DNA from: an uncultured Oscillospiraceae bacterium
Lineage (GTDB): Bacteria > Bacillota > Clostridia > Oscillospirales > Oscillospiraceae
Assembly (NCBI GenBank): GCA_910587505.1
Contig: CAJULD010000011.1
Span: 1-64,000 of the forward strand
Length of the DNA: 64,000 nucleotides
Direction of reading: 5' to 3'
The position numbers were made by a program, and so were the translations under genes. This document shows, one piece after another, positions 33,728 through 41,808 of the stretch. The notes beneath the pieces are model-generated. The model had not been told where the DNA came from. It saw only the letters and a program-made list of their open reading frames with translations, and did no database searches. How positions within the stretch are numbered: the stretch's first letter is position 1; every line of letters starts with the position of its first letter.

Positions 33728-34552
33728 TTACTCCGGCAGATTTGCCACAAATTCCGTGATACGCAGCAGCGCGTCGGGGTGCTCCTGAAGCAGGGTAACG
33801 GGGAAGTGGGCGGAGATATCGCCGTAAGCGGCGTGACGGACCACAGCCCGGTGCCAGTCCCGGAAGCAGCCCAGACGGATCTTCCGGGCGCTGCAGATTT
33901 CCCGCATACCGATGGTGACGCACCACCGGGGCATGTCGTCCACGGCGCCGTTAAAGTCGCCGATGGCGTTGGCGGTCCGGGTCTCACGGGAAATTTCCAG
34001 CACGCGGGTGGGCAGCGCGCGGAACTGCTCCGCCGTCAGCTCGTCCTGCGCCTCGTTGAAGGCCACGTGGCCGTTAATGCCAATGCCCCCGAAGCAGATG
34101 TCCACGCCCCCCAGCGCCTGGATGGTCCGCCACATGTTCTCCGGGTCCCCGGGATCCGGGAAAATCCGCTGCTCCGGCGGCATGACCAGCTCGGGTCTGA
34201 TCTTCGTATAGACCGTCCGGTCCATAAAGCCCCGGAAGCTGAGGGGATGAGACTTTTCAATCCACGCCTTCTCATCGGTGAGATACTCGTCCATGTTCAG
34301 AAACCAGACGTTTTTCAGACTGATTCCCTCGCTGTTGACGATTTCCGTAAAGCAGGGATACTGGCCCACGGGTCCCACGGGGCAGATGAAGACCGTCTTC
34401 TCTCCCAGAGCGTTCTTCCGTTTGATCTCATCGGCCATTTCCCGGGCCATGGCGCGGAACACGGCGGCATTGTCCGCCATAACGGTGATGGGCAGCTTCG
34501 GCGCGGCCAGGAGCTGCTCTTTGTTGTAGTAGTAATATTCGTGACGCATCAT
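33728..34552 (-). CDS. Glucosamine-6-phosphate deaminase-like protein
   Basis: A 274-residue NagB-family protein; the family isomerises and deaminates glucosamine-6-P to fructose-6-P. The N-terminal phosphate site, NMDEY (catalytic-type aspartate) and GGIGINGHVAFNE are visible. In E. coli NagB the last motif reads NDGHIAFNE, and the aspartate (D141) belongs to the catalytic triad; here it is N160. The histidine and glutamate remain. It may therefore act on another amino-sugar phosphate or by a changed mechanism. Two adjacent ATGs (34552, 34549) follow AGAGGAAAT; the first is used. Confidence 0.8.
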   Translation of the reverse strand: MMRHEYYYYNKEQLLAAPKLPITVMADNAAVFRAMAREMADEIKRKNALGEKTVFICPVGPVGQYPCFTEIVNSEGISLKNVWFLNMDEYLTDEKAWIEKSHPLSFRGFMDRTVYTKIRPELVMPPEQRIFPDPGDPENMWRTIQALGGVDICFGGIGINGHVAFNEAQDELTAEQFRALPTRVLEISRETRTANAIGDFNGAVDDMPRWCVTIGMREICSARKIRLGCFRDWHRAVVRHAAYGDISAHFPVTLLQEHPDALLRITEFVANLPE

Positions 34553-34563
34553 AATTTCCTCTT

Positions 34564-36414
34564 TCACGCTTCCAGACCGCGGAAGCCGGTGTAGTTTGCC
34601 GTGACCTCCAGCACCCGGTACACATCCAGGAAAGGCTGGAATTCCGGCTCGTTCTCCCGGATCAGACCGCCCAGAGCCCGCCAGGCCGCCAGGCTTTCCG
34701 GCTGCCTGCCCTCCGCCAGCAGTTCCAGCGAACGGGCCAGTCCCAAAGTATACTTCTGATGATAGGCCAGCAGACGCCAGCCGGGGCCGTCCGCCCGGCC
34801 ATTCTCCGGCACGGGGGCGAAGGCCCGGCAGAGGGCGCACGCCTCCCTCATCCGGCGGGCAATGCCGGGATCGACCCGCTCCCCCTTGCCGTTGAGGTAG
34901 TCGCAGCTGCTCAGACGGGACAGCTCCGACAGGTACTCCAGGACCCTCTCCCAGTCCTCGCCGTAGGCGGCCTGGAAATACTCCCGGATCAGTGCCTCCG
35001 TGTCCGCGCTCCCGTCCAGCAGGGTATACCCCATGACATAATTGGGCAGGGCGTTGGGCAGGGCGGCCCGGAGCTCCTGACAGCTGACATAACCGTCCAG
35101 TCCCATCCGCCCCAGCTTCTTCACATCGCTGCCAATGATCCGGGCGATGTGGACATAGCCCAGGTCCCCATAGTGGGCCCTGCCCAGAGGGTAGTCATAG
35201 ACAAAGCTGTCCCCGGCAAAGATCTGCTGCCAGCCCCGGAGGAAGGCCAGATTCTCCTGAAGATCCGTGGGCAGGGTGATCCGGTTTCGGACGTAGGGCG
35301 GGATGGGCTTCTCCGGTCCGTCCAGGCTGTAGGACGCCTCAAAGGTCCGGCTGATGGGGGCGAACATCAGGACGAACCGGTCCGGGTTGCAAAGCCGCTC
35401 CTTCACCGGGGGCCAGAGCAGCTCCTGATACAGCAGGAACACGATCCGGGTGCTCAGTCCCGCCCCGGTCAGACGGCGGTCGATCTCATTGAGGACGGCG
35501 GCATACTGGTCGGACAGAGTTGTCTTCTGACAGTTTTCACACGCACACACATTATTAAACGTATCCGCCAGCCACACATGGACATAATCCACAGAGGGAT
35601 TCTCCCTGGCGTAGTTCACCACCAGGGAGGCCAGAGCATCCGCCGCGCGGGGATTGGAAAAGCACAGGCCGGTATTGGCGGGCACCCCCTGCCACAGCTC
35701 CCGCACGCCGTCCACCCGGGCGGCCAGCTCCCGCCGGTCCTCCGCCAGAGGCGCGGGATCCGCGTCCCAGCCGAGGGCTTCGTACCCCAGCACCTCCCCG
35801 GTCCAGCCGTGGCCCGCCCTGTGGAGCAGCAGGCCCCGGCGTCCAGTCGCCTCCTCAAAAACCGCCATATCCCGCTCCGCATCCGCCTCCGTATACGGCT
35901 CCGGTTCCCGCAGGGGGTTGTTCTCGTGGTGATACCAGCGCTTGAGGAAGGTATAAGGGGTCTTGAATTGCAGGAAAAAGCTGTTGTACCCCACCCTGGG
36001 CAGCCAGTCGATGAAATCCAGCACATTCTCCCGGCTGTCGGCCCCCTCGATGCACACCCCCCGGTGGCGGAAGGAGGCCCTCTTCTCATATTTTGCCCGC
36101 AGACGCTCCCGGTCAATGGCGGGAACCACGTCCCATTGCCGTCCCGGTCCCGGAAAACGGCACCCCAGACGGCGCAGGTAGTCATATACCCCCAGCAGAA
36201 CGCCCCGGGGACAGCTGCCGGTGACAGTCCCGCCGCTTTCCGTCATGTCCACGGCAAAGGTCTCCCGGCCGTCCGGGTCGTCCCCCGCTTCCAGGGTCAC
36301 CTCCAGGGCGGCCCCCTCCTCCGGCAGCATCCGGGTCAGGTAGGCCTCCAGCTCCCCGGCGGCAAAGGCCAGAACCCCCCCGCCGGTCCCGCTCCGGGTT
36401 ATTTTGATCCGCAT
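34564..36414 (-). CDS. DUF4838 glycosidase-like protein
   Basis: A 616-residue cytoplasmic protein (no signal peptide). An N-terminal part resembles the small alpha/beta domain found ahead of GH20/GH67-type barrels (LGVYDYLRRLGCRFPGPG); the rest is a DUF4838 TIM-barrel-like region with a cysteine cluster DTFNNVCACENCQKT. Related proteins occur in polysaccharide use loci, and a hexosaminidase-type role is plausible because nagB, nagA and a ROK regulator follow within 12-18 bases. No catalytic pair can be assigned. The ATG at 36414 follows AAGGAG and is where similarity starts. Confidence 0.75.
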   Translation of the reverse strand: MRIKITRSGTGGGVLAFAAGELEAYLTRMLPEEGAALEVTLEAGDDPDGRETFAVDMTESGGTVTGSCPRGVLLGVYDYLRRLGCRFPGPGRQWDVVPAIDRERLRAKYEKRASFRHRGVCIEGADSRENVLDFIDWLPRVGYNSFFLQFKTPYTFLKRWYHHENNPLREPEPYTEADAERDMAVFEEATGRRGLLLHRAGHGWTGEVLGYEALGWDADPAPLAEDRRELAARVDGVRELWQGVPANTGLCFSNPRAADALASLVVNYARENPSVDYVHVWLADTFNNVCACENCQKTTLSDQYAAVLNEIDRRLTGAGLSTRIVFLLYQELLWPPVKERLCNPDRFVLMFAPISRTFEASYSLDGPEKPIPPYVRNRITLPTDLQENLAFLRGWQQIFAGDSFVYDYPLGRAHYGDLGYVHIARIIGSDVKKLGRMGLDGYVSCQELRAALPNALPNYVMGYTLLDGSADTEALIREYFQAAYGEDWERVLEYLSELSRLSSCDYLNGKGERVDPGIARRMREACALCRAFAPVPENGRADGPGWRLLAYHQKYTLGLARSLELLAEGRQPESLAAWRALGGLIRENEPEFQPFLDVYRVLEVTANYTGFRGLEA

Positions 36415-36426
36415 CCTCTTCTCCTT

Positions 36427-36465
36427 AAAAACGGGCCCGATGGAACGACGCTCCACCGGGCCCGT
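36427..36465 (-). terminator. Intrinsic terminator in the leader of the amino-sugar operon
   Basis: On the minus strand ACGGGCCCG pairs with CGGGCCCGT, with an inner TGGA/TCCA stem, followed by five T. Its T-run ends about 5 bases before the AAGGAG ribosome site of the DUF4838 gene, leaving no space for a promoter in between. Confidence 0.75.
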
Positions 36466-36489
36466 TCCCATTCCTTTTCCACGGAAACG

Positions 36490-36518
36490 GGAATATCGCG
36501 TTTCAGAAGCTGTATCAA
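36490..36518 (-). promoter_or_regulatory. Possible promoter of the amino-sugar operon
   Basis: Minus strand TTGATA, 17-base spacer, TATTCC. The -10 is weak; it would place the terminator at 36427-36465 within the leader. Confidence 0.3.
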
Positions 36519-36667
36519 CAGGCAAAGTGCGCAGACTGACGGGAAAAATTTTCAACCGGCAAGGGAGGAGCGCGCAGGAATCCTGACGGGTTTCAGGCTT
36601 TTCTCACGCAGTCCGGACGGTAAATTTTCCCGTCAGAATGTCTGCTCCCGCCTGTTGGTACCGCTTC

Positions 36668-37765
36668 TTACTTCAGAGCCTCTTCCATGACGCCGAACAG
36701 GACGAACTCGCCCACGTCCTCTTTGGCCTCTTCGGGCTTGATGTTCTCGCCCTTCACCATGTCGTTCTGCATGCCCTCATAGTAGCCCCTGATGGTACCG
36801 TCGGCCACGCCGGTCTTCAGGTCCTCCAGGTTGAACCAATGGGCGTCGCCCACCTGCATGAGCTGAGACTCCAGACTGGTCTTGGTCCGCTTGGCGCAGT
36901 AGTCGGCCACGGTCTCATAGTTGTCCACCTGGGAGCCCCAGTCCATGCCCTTGAACAGAGCGCGGGTGAAGCGGACCAGCACGTCGTGGTTCTCCTCGGC
37001 GTACCTGGGCAGGCAGATCCAGCTGGAGATATTGGTGGAGCCGTCGGCGAACTCGATCTCATAGGAACCCTCCACCTGCTGGAGAATCTGGCCGGAGTAG
37101 GGATTCCAGCACACGGCGGCATCGATGGAGCCGGACACGGCGGCGGGCACCACGTTGTCAATGGACAGGTCCATGGGAGTCACGTCCTCCCGGGTCAGGC
37201 CGGCCACGGAAAGGGCGTTGTTGAAGGTGGACTCGGAGGAGGAGCCGGAGTTGAAGGCAATGGTCTTGCCCTTCAGATCAGCTACGCTCTGGATGCCGCT
37301 GTCGGGCATGCAGACCACCTTGTCAACGGTGTGGACGGAGCTGGGAGCAAAGATCACGGCGCTGCCGGTGATGCACAGACGGTGAGCGCCCTTGCCGATG
37401 TAGGCCAGGTCGATGGAGTTGCCCTCCATGGCGGCGATCTCAGAGGGGCCGTCGGGGAACTCGGTAAGCTCGATGGTGATGCCCTCTTCCTCGAAGCAGC
37501 CCTGCTCGATGGCGGACAGCACGCCCCACAGGGAGGCATAGTTGGGCATGTAGCCGATGCGCAGGGTAATGGGCTCGGGGCCGGCAGGCTCGGCGGGAGC
37601 GGCAGGCTCCTCGTCCTTCTTCTCCGGCTCGTTGGGGACCTCGGTGCTGGGGGGATCAGCAGGGGGATTGTCATCGGTCTTCTTGCCGCTGTCGCCGCCG
37701 CAGGCCACCAGGGCCAGGGTCATAATGAGCGCCAGCAGCAGCGCGGTCAGTTTCTTCATTTTCAT
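36668..37765 (-). CDS. ABC transporter substrate-binding lipoprotein (NrtA/TauA/SsuA-like)
   Basis: A 365-residue lipoprotein: lipobox ALVAC, an acidic and proline-rich linker to about residue 65, then a type 2 periplasmic-binding domain (LRIGYMPNYASLWGV; IDLAYIGKGAHRLC; DLKGKTIAFNSGSSSESTFNN). The fold family binds nitrate, sulfonates, thiamine precursors or small carboxylates; the ligand here is not predictable. Last gene of a seven-gene operon, separated from the ATPase by an attenuator hairpin. Start at 37765 behind ATGGAGGAA. Confidence 0.88.
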   Translation of the reverse strand: MKMKKLTALLLALIMTLALVACGGDSGKKTDDNPPADPPSTEVPNEPEKKDEEPAAPAEPAGPEPITLRIGYMPNYASLWGVLSAIEQGCFEEEGITIELTEFPDGPSEIAAMEGNSIDLAYIGKGAHRLCITGSAVIFAPSSVHTVDKVVCMPDSGIQSVADLKGKTIAFNSGSSSESTFNNALSVAGLTREDVTPMDLSIDNVVPAAVSGSIDAAVCWNPYSGQILQQVEGSYEIEFADGSTNISSWICLPRYAEENHDVLVRFTRALFKGMDWGSQVDNYETVADYCAKRTKTSLESQLMQVGDAHWFNLEDLKTGVADGTIRGYYEGMQNDMVKGENIKPEEAKEDVGEFVLFGVMEEALK

Positions 37766-37786
37766 TTCCTCCATAAAATTCTATTC

Positions 37787-37810
37787 AAAAAAGCGGGCTT
37801 CCGCTCTTTT
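37787..37810 (-). terminator. Attenuator between transporter ATPase and binding protein
   Basis: On the minus strand AAAAGAGCGG pairs with CCGCTTTTTT over a 4-base loop, and the T-run is part of the stem's 3' arm. It looks like a partial terminator ahead of the binding-protein gene. Confidence 0.6.
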
Positions 37811-37843
37811 GCCGGTTATAAGTTGCTTTTTGCCTGTTGCAGG

Positions 37844-38638
37844 TTACTTGCGTACCTCCAGGTACTCCTGATAGACCTCGTTCCAGATCTCGGCCTTCAG
37901 CTCCATGAACCGGGGCTCGCTCTTGGTACCCTGGTCCCGGGGATAGGGGATATCGATATCGACAATTTTCTTGATGCGCCCCGGCCGGGCGGACATGATG
38001 ACCACCCGCTGGGCCAGCAGCACGGCCTCGTCCACGTCATGGGTGATGAAGAAGCAGGTCTTCTTCTCCTCCTCCCAGGTCTTCAGCAGCTCCGTCTGGA
38101 GCTGCGCCCTGGTCTGGGCATCCAACGCGCCGAAGGGTTCGTCCATAAGGAGGACCTCCGGATTGTTGGCGTAGGCGCGGGCAATGGCCACCCGCTGCTT
38201 CATGCCGCCGGAGAGCTCCTTGGGATAGGAGTTCTCAAAATCCTCCAGACCCACCATTTTGATGTACTTTCGGGCGATTTCCTGACACTGGGCCCTGGGC
38301 ATGCGCTTCATCTGAGGCCCGAACATGACGTTCTGAATCACCGTCTGCCAGGGGAACAGGGCGTACTGCTGGAAAACCACGCCCCGCTTCACATCGGTAC
38401 CCACGATCCGCTCGCCGTCCAGGAAGCAGTCGCCGCTGCTGGCCTCGTGGAGGCCGGCCAGAATATTCAGCAGGGTGGACTTGCCGCAGCCGGAGGGACC
38501 CACCACGCAGACAAACTCGTTTTCCATAATGTCCAGGTTGACCCCGTTGAGGGCAACCGTGACGCCGTGATCGCCGTGATATTCCTTCTTGACGTCCCTG
38601 ATCTGAATCTTTACGCTTCTTCCCGCTTCTCCTGCCAT
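37844..38638 (-). CDS. ABC transporter ATPase (NrtD/SsuB/TauB-like)
   Basis: A 264-residue ABC ATPase: Walker A GPSGCGKST, Q-loop VFQQYALFPWQTV, signature LSGGMKQRVAIARAYA, Walker B VLLMDEPFGALDAQTR, H-loop FITHDVDEAV. The FPWQTV and GALDAQTR forms are typical of nitrate/sulfonate/taurine importers. The ATG lies inside the permease gene (28-base overlap) behind AGGAGG. Confidence 0.93.
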   Translation of the reverse strand: MAGEAGRSVKIQIRDVKKEYHGDHGVTVALNGVNLDIMENEFVCVVGPSGCGKSTLLNILAGLHEASSGDCFLDGERIVGTDVKRGVVFQQYALFPWQTVIQNVMFGPQMKRMPRAQCQEIARKYIKMVGLEDFENSYPKELSGGMKQRVAIARAYANNPEVLLMDEPFGALDAQTRAQLQTELLKTWEEEKKTCFFITHDVDEAVLLAQRVVIMSARPGRIKKIVDIDIPYPRDQGTKSEPRFMELKAEIWNEVYQEYLEVRK

Positions 38639-39417
38639 GACGTCAGCCTCCTTTCGATGAGGTCCACAAAGGTGTTGAGCAGCGTGCCGATGATGCCGAT
38701 GAGGATAATGTAGCCCAGCATGGCGTTGGTTTCAAAGGTGGTCTGGAGGGTACGGATGCGCATGCCCAGACCGGCCTGGGCGCCGGTGGACTCCGCCGCC
38801 AGCAGGGTGGTGAGCCCCGCGCTGAGGCCCAGCCGTACGGCGGTGAGAATAAAGGGCACCGTAGCGGGCAGGGTAATGCGGAAGAAAATGTCCATGTCGT
38901 TGGCCCCCAGGACCCTGGCCGCCTTCACCAGAGTGTTGTCGATGTTGCGGATGCCGTGGAAAATGGTGATGCACATGGTCATGAAGGTGCAGATCCAGAT
39001 CAGCACCACCGAGGGGGCGCGGCCCACGCCCAGCATGATGACGATCAACGGCGCGTAAGCCAGGGCGGGGATGTTGCGGATGAAGTTGATCCAGGGCTCG
39101 ATGATCTTGCGCACCGGGGTGTACCACGCCATGAGGAACGCTATGGGCAGCGCGGTGACGAAGCCCAGTCCGAAGCCCATGGCCACGGAGATCATACTGC
39201 TGGCAAAGTCGCTCCACAGCGCCTCCCGGTCGATCATGGTCTTCATGCCGTCGATCACCGCGTGGATGAACGGGAAGCTGCGGGCGGTTGCCTCTCCCCT
39301 GGACAGAGCGAACCACACCAGCAACGCCACCGCCAGGGAAACGGCCAGCCACATCCAGTTGGACGCCACCGCCATTTTCTCCGCGCAGGTCAACTCTCGC
39401 CTATGTTTTTTGCTCAT
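38611..39417 (-). CDS. ABC transporter permease (NrtB/SsuC/TauC-like)
   Basis: A 268-residue permease with about six membrane segments. The EAA loop reads LVKAARVLGANDMDIFFRITLPATVPFILTAVRLGL, and EPWINFIRNIPALAYAPLIVIMLG is typical of the nitrate/taurine class. It lies 53 bases after the LarA-like gene and overlaps the ATPase gene. Confidence 0.93.
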   Translation of the reverse strand: MSKKHRRELTCAEKMAVASNWMWLAVSLAVALLVWFALSRGEATARSFPFIHAVIDGMKTMIDREALWSDFASSMISVAMGFGLGFVTALPIAFLMAWYTPVRKIIEPWINFIRNIPALAYAPLIVIMLGVGRAPSVVLIWICTFMTMCITIFHGIRNIDNTLVKAARVLGANDMDIFFRITLPATVPFILTAVRLGLSAGLTTLLAAESTGAQAGLGMRIRTLQTTFETNAMLGYIILIGIIGTLLNTFVDLIERRLTSWQEKREEA

Positions 39418-39470
39418 TGGACACCATCCTTTACTCTCTTTTCTTCTCCGGTCTTTATTAATCCACAGAC

Positions 39471-40955
39471 TCAGCAGCCACAGCCGCAGTGCCCGTTGGT
39501 CCCGTCGTAAGGCTCATCCTTCATGCACAGATGGACCGCGCCCACCTTGAAGGTCTTCGGCAGCGCCAGGATATCGGGCTCGGGCCCCACGTACTTCTTC
39601 ATGGCGTCGGCCAGAGCCTCCTCGAAGGTGGCACGGGTCTTCAGACCCATCCCTCTGGCAATGCCGGGCTCCTGAGCGCCCACGATGTAGATGGCGGCGG
39701 TGTTCATCTCCGCAATATGGCCGCAGCTCATCATGGAAAAACCGTGGAAGGGATGGAAGGCGTTGGCAAAACGGTATTTCCGGATGTACTCCTCGTTGGT
39801 GGCGAAATACTCCCCGTACCGGTTCATGTCCGGCAGGATGTTCATGTAGTCATGCTGGAACAGCTCGTAGAGCTCCCGCAGGTAGGGCCACCGCTCGTCA
39901 TGGAAGTACCCGTTGCAGACGGAGGAGCAGATGATGACGCAGTTGTCCTTCATCACCCGCCTGTGGCGGATGACCTGGGCGGAGAGGGCCTGCATCAGCT
40001 GGATGGGGTTGGTGCCCATGCCGTCGCCGTAGTGGAAGTTCTGAGGCATCCCGAAGACCATCACGTCGTACTTCTTCTCCGCGAAGGGCACATAGGTCCG
40101 CTTGTCGGCCACCTCCCAGCTCACGGGCATCATCTCTCTGGCATAGCCGGAGAAAACGGCGATCTGCCGGGAGAAGGTGTCCAGCACCGCGTCGCAGCAG
40201 AAGAAGGGGTGTCCCATCTTCTCCTCCATCCACATGCCGATCTCGTCGAACTTGGTTCGCATGAGGTTCTTCCCGGATACGGGGGTGAAGTCGTCCCGGT
40301 GCATCACCTGGGGCACGTGGTGGCTGGCGATGCTTCTCCAGTGGGTAATGCCGGTGGCGCAGTGCTTGTAGCCGCCGGAGTATCCACCGTAGGGGTTGCC
40401 CTGGGTGTGACCGATGAGGATGGGGATGTCGCAGTCGAAGACGTATCTGTTCATCAGCACCGGATCCCCCCGGCGGGTGGTCCCCAGATCCACCATGTGG
40501 TCATAGTCCTCGCTGTCGTGGCTGGTGAGCTGGCCGGAGTAATAGAACTCGCTGAACAGCTCCTCGCCCAGAATCTGCTTCATCTCCGGCACGGTGGCCC
40601 GGGGGTGCAGGCCGTTGGAGATCAGCAGGAGGATGTCCTTCTTCTCCACCCCGGCGGCATAGAGCTCATCCAGGCAGGCCCGGATGGACACCTTCCGGTG
40701 GGAAGTGGCCTGGCAGCCGCCCTTGACGATGTCCGGGATGACGAACACCACCGTTTTGCCGGGGCCCGCCAGATCCCTGAGGGGCTTCATGCCGATGGGG
40801 TTCCGGATGCTCTCCAGGGTGGCGGCGTACAGGCTGTCCCAGTCCTGGGGCAGGCAGGGCGGGTCCGCCACGGTCTCCCCAGGGATGAAAACGTCGGTAT
40901 TGTCCGGCAGCTCAGCGCTCATGAGGCCGTGGCCGTACTCAAAATCAAGCTTCAT
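39471..40955 (-). CDS. LarA-family (DUF2088) nickel-pincer-type racemase/epimerase
   Basis: A 494-residue LarA-like protein. LarA enzymes interconvert the stereoisomers of 2-hydroxyacids with a nickel-pincer nucleotide tethered to a lysine. Here the motif SNGLHPRAT corresponds to the first conserved histidine region and SGGYKHCATGITHWRSIASHH to the cofactor-lysine region, so the lysine is present. The protein ends in GHCGCGC, an unusual cysteine tail that could bind metal. The start is the ATG at 40955 behind GAGGAAGAAG, 8 bases after the TPI stop; an in-frame GTG at 40967 is less likely. Cofactor-making genes (larB, larC, larE) are not in the window. The substrate is unknown. Confidence 0.8.
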   Translation of the reverse strand: MKLDFEYGHGLMSAELPDNTDVFIPGETVADPPCLPQDWDSLYAATLESIRNPIGMKPLRDLAGPGKTVVFVIPDIVKGGCQATSHRKVSIRACLDELYAAGVEKKDILLLISNGLHPRATVPEMKQILGEELFSEFYYSGQLTSHDSEDYDHMVDLGTTRRGDPVLMNRYVFDCDIPILIGHTQGNPYGGYSGGYKHCATGITHWRSIASHHVPQVMHRDDFTPVSGKNLMRTKFDEIGMWMEEKMGHPFFCCDAVLDTFSRQIAVFSGYAREMMPVSWEVADKRTYVPFAEKKYDVMVFGMPQNFHYGDGMGTNPIQLMQALSAQVIRHRRVMKDNCVIICSSVCNGYFHDERWPYLRELYELFQHDYMNILPDMNRYGEYFATNEEYIRKYRFANAFHPFHGFSMMSCGHIAEMNTAAIYIVGAQEPGIARGMGLKTRATFEEALADAMKKYVGPEPDILALPKTFKVGAVHLCMKDEPYDGTNGHCGCGC

Positions 40956-40963
40956 CTTCTTCC

Positions 40964-41800
40964 TCACTCTCCCAAATACAGTCGGATGATCTCCAGGTAC
41001 TCCTCCGGGTAGAAGCCAATCTCCCCCTGGAACCGGGTCAGAGCGATCAGCCCGCCGTCGATCTCCTCAATGGAGGCCAGCATGGCGGCGTTGTCCGCCT
41101 TCAGTCCTCCGCCGTAGACCACGTCCATGCCGCCGGTACGCTCCTTGACAAAGCGGGCAATTTTCGTAATGTAGTCCTTCCCCGCCGGGGTCCTGCCGGG
41201 GCCGATGGACCACACCGGCTCGTAGCCGATGACCACCCGGCTTTTGTCCACGCCCTGCAAACCTGTGTCTAACTGCTCACTCAGCACCGTCTCCCACTCC
41301 GGCTGCTCCTCGCTGGTCTCCCCGATGCAGTAGAGCACCGTGAGGCCCGCGTCCTGCGCACATTTGATCTCCTGGTTCAGCAGCCGGTTCACAGCGAACA
41401 TGTCCGTTACCCCGGCCTCGGAGAGAATGCCCTTCTTGTCGTTGCGCTCCTCGCAGTGGCCGATGAGGGCGGAGGTACAGCCCATGGCCTTCACAATGGA
41501 GGCGGGCCGGTTGGTGGTGAAAGCCCCGAAGTTGCCCCCCACCGCCGTGTTCATCCGGTACACCCCCTGGCTGCCCAGCTGCACCGGGCTGCCCACGGTG
41601 AGAGCGGAAGCCGCGCCGATGAGGTGAGCCTCCGGCAGGTACTGAACAAACTCCACCCTGGCAGGGTCGTACTTTCTCAGGGCCTCCTGAGTCCCGTTCA
41701 CCACCGCCGCGCCCCAGTCCTTCACCGGGGCCAGCCGGTTCACGCCGCCATACTCCACAGGTACGTCAAAGCGTTTCAGATTCAAATAAATATGCTTCAT
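40964..41800 (-). CDS. Triosephosphate isomerase family protein
   Basis: A 278-residue TIM-barrel isomerase. Catalytic features are kept: lysine in NLKRF, histidine in IGHCEERN, glutamate in GYEPVWSIG, and the phosphate-binding YGGGLKADN. The motifs differ from housekeeping TpiA (GNWKMN, GHSERR, YGGSV), so this is a divergent paralogue, possibly for another triose- or tetrulose-phosphate. The ATG at 41800 is chosen; a GTG at 41812 overlaps the PFK stop (GTGA) and is also possible. Confidence 0.82.
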   Translation of the reverse strand: MKHIYLNLKRFDVPVEYGGVNRLAPVKDWGAAVVNGTQEALRKYDPARVEFVQYLPEAHLIGAASALTVGSPVQLGSQGVYRMNTAVGGNFGAFTTNRPASIVKAMGCTSALIGHCEERNDKKGILSEAGVTDMFAVNRLLNQEIKCAQDAGLTVLYCIGETSEEQPEWETVLSEQLDTGLQGVDKSRVVIGYEPVWSIGPGRTPAGKDYITKIARFVKERTGGMDVVYGGGLKADNAAMLASIEEIDGGLIALTRFQGEIGFYPEEYLEIIRLYLGE

Positions 41801-41808
41801 CCGTCTTC

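Noticed and set aside
36650..36668. TTGGTACCGCTTCTT resembling a T-box antiterminator core on the plus strand
   Set aside because: No plus-strand gene follows, and no stem I, specifier loop or terminator is present; chance match at the end of the binding-protein gene.
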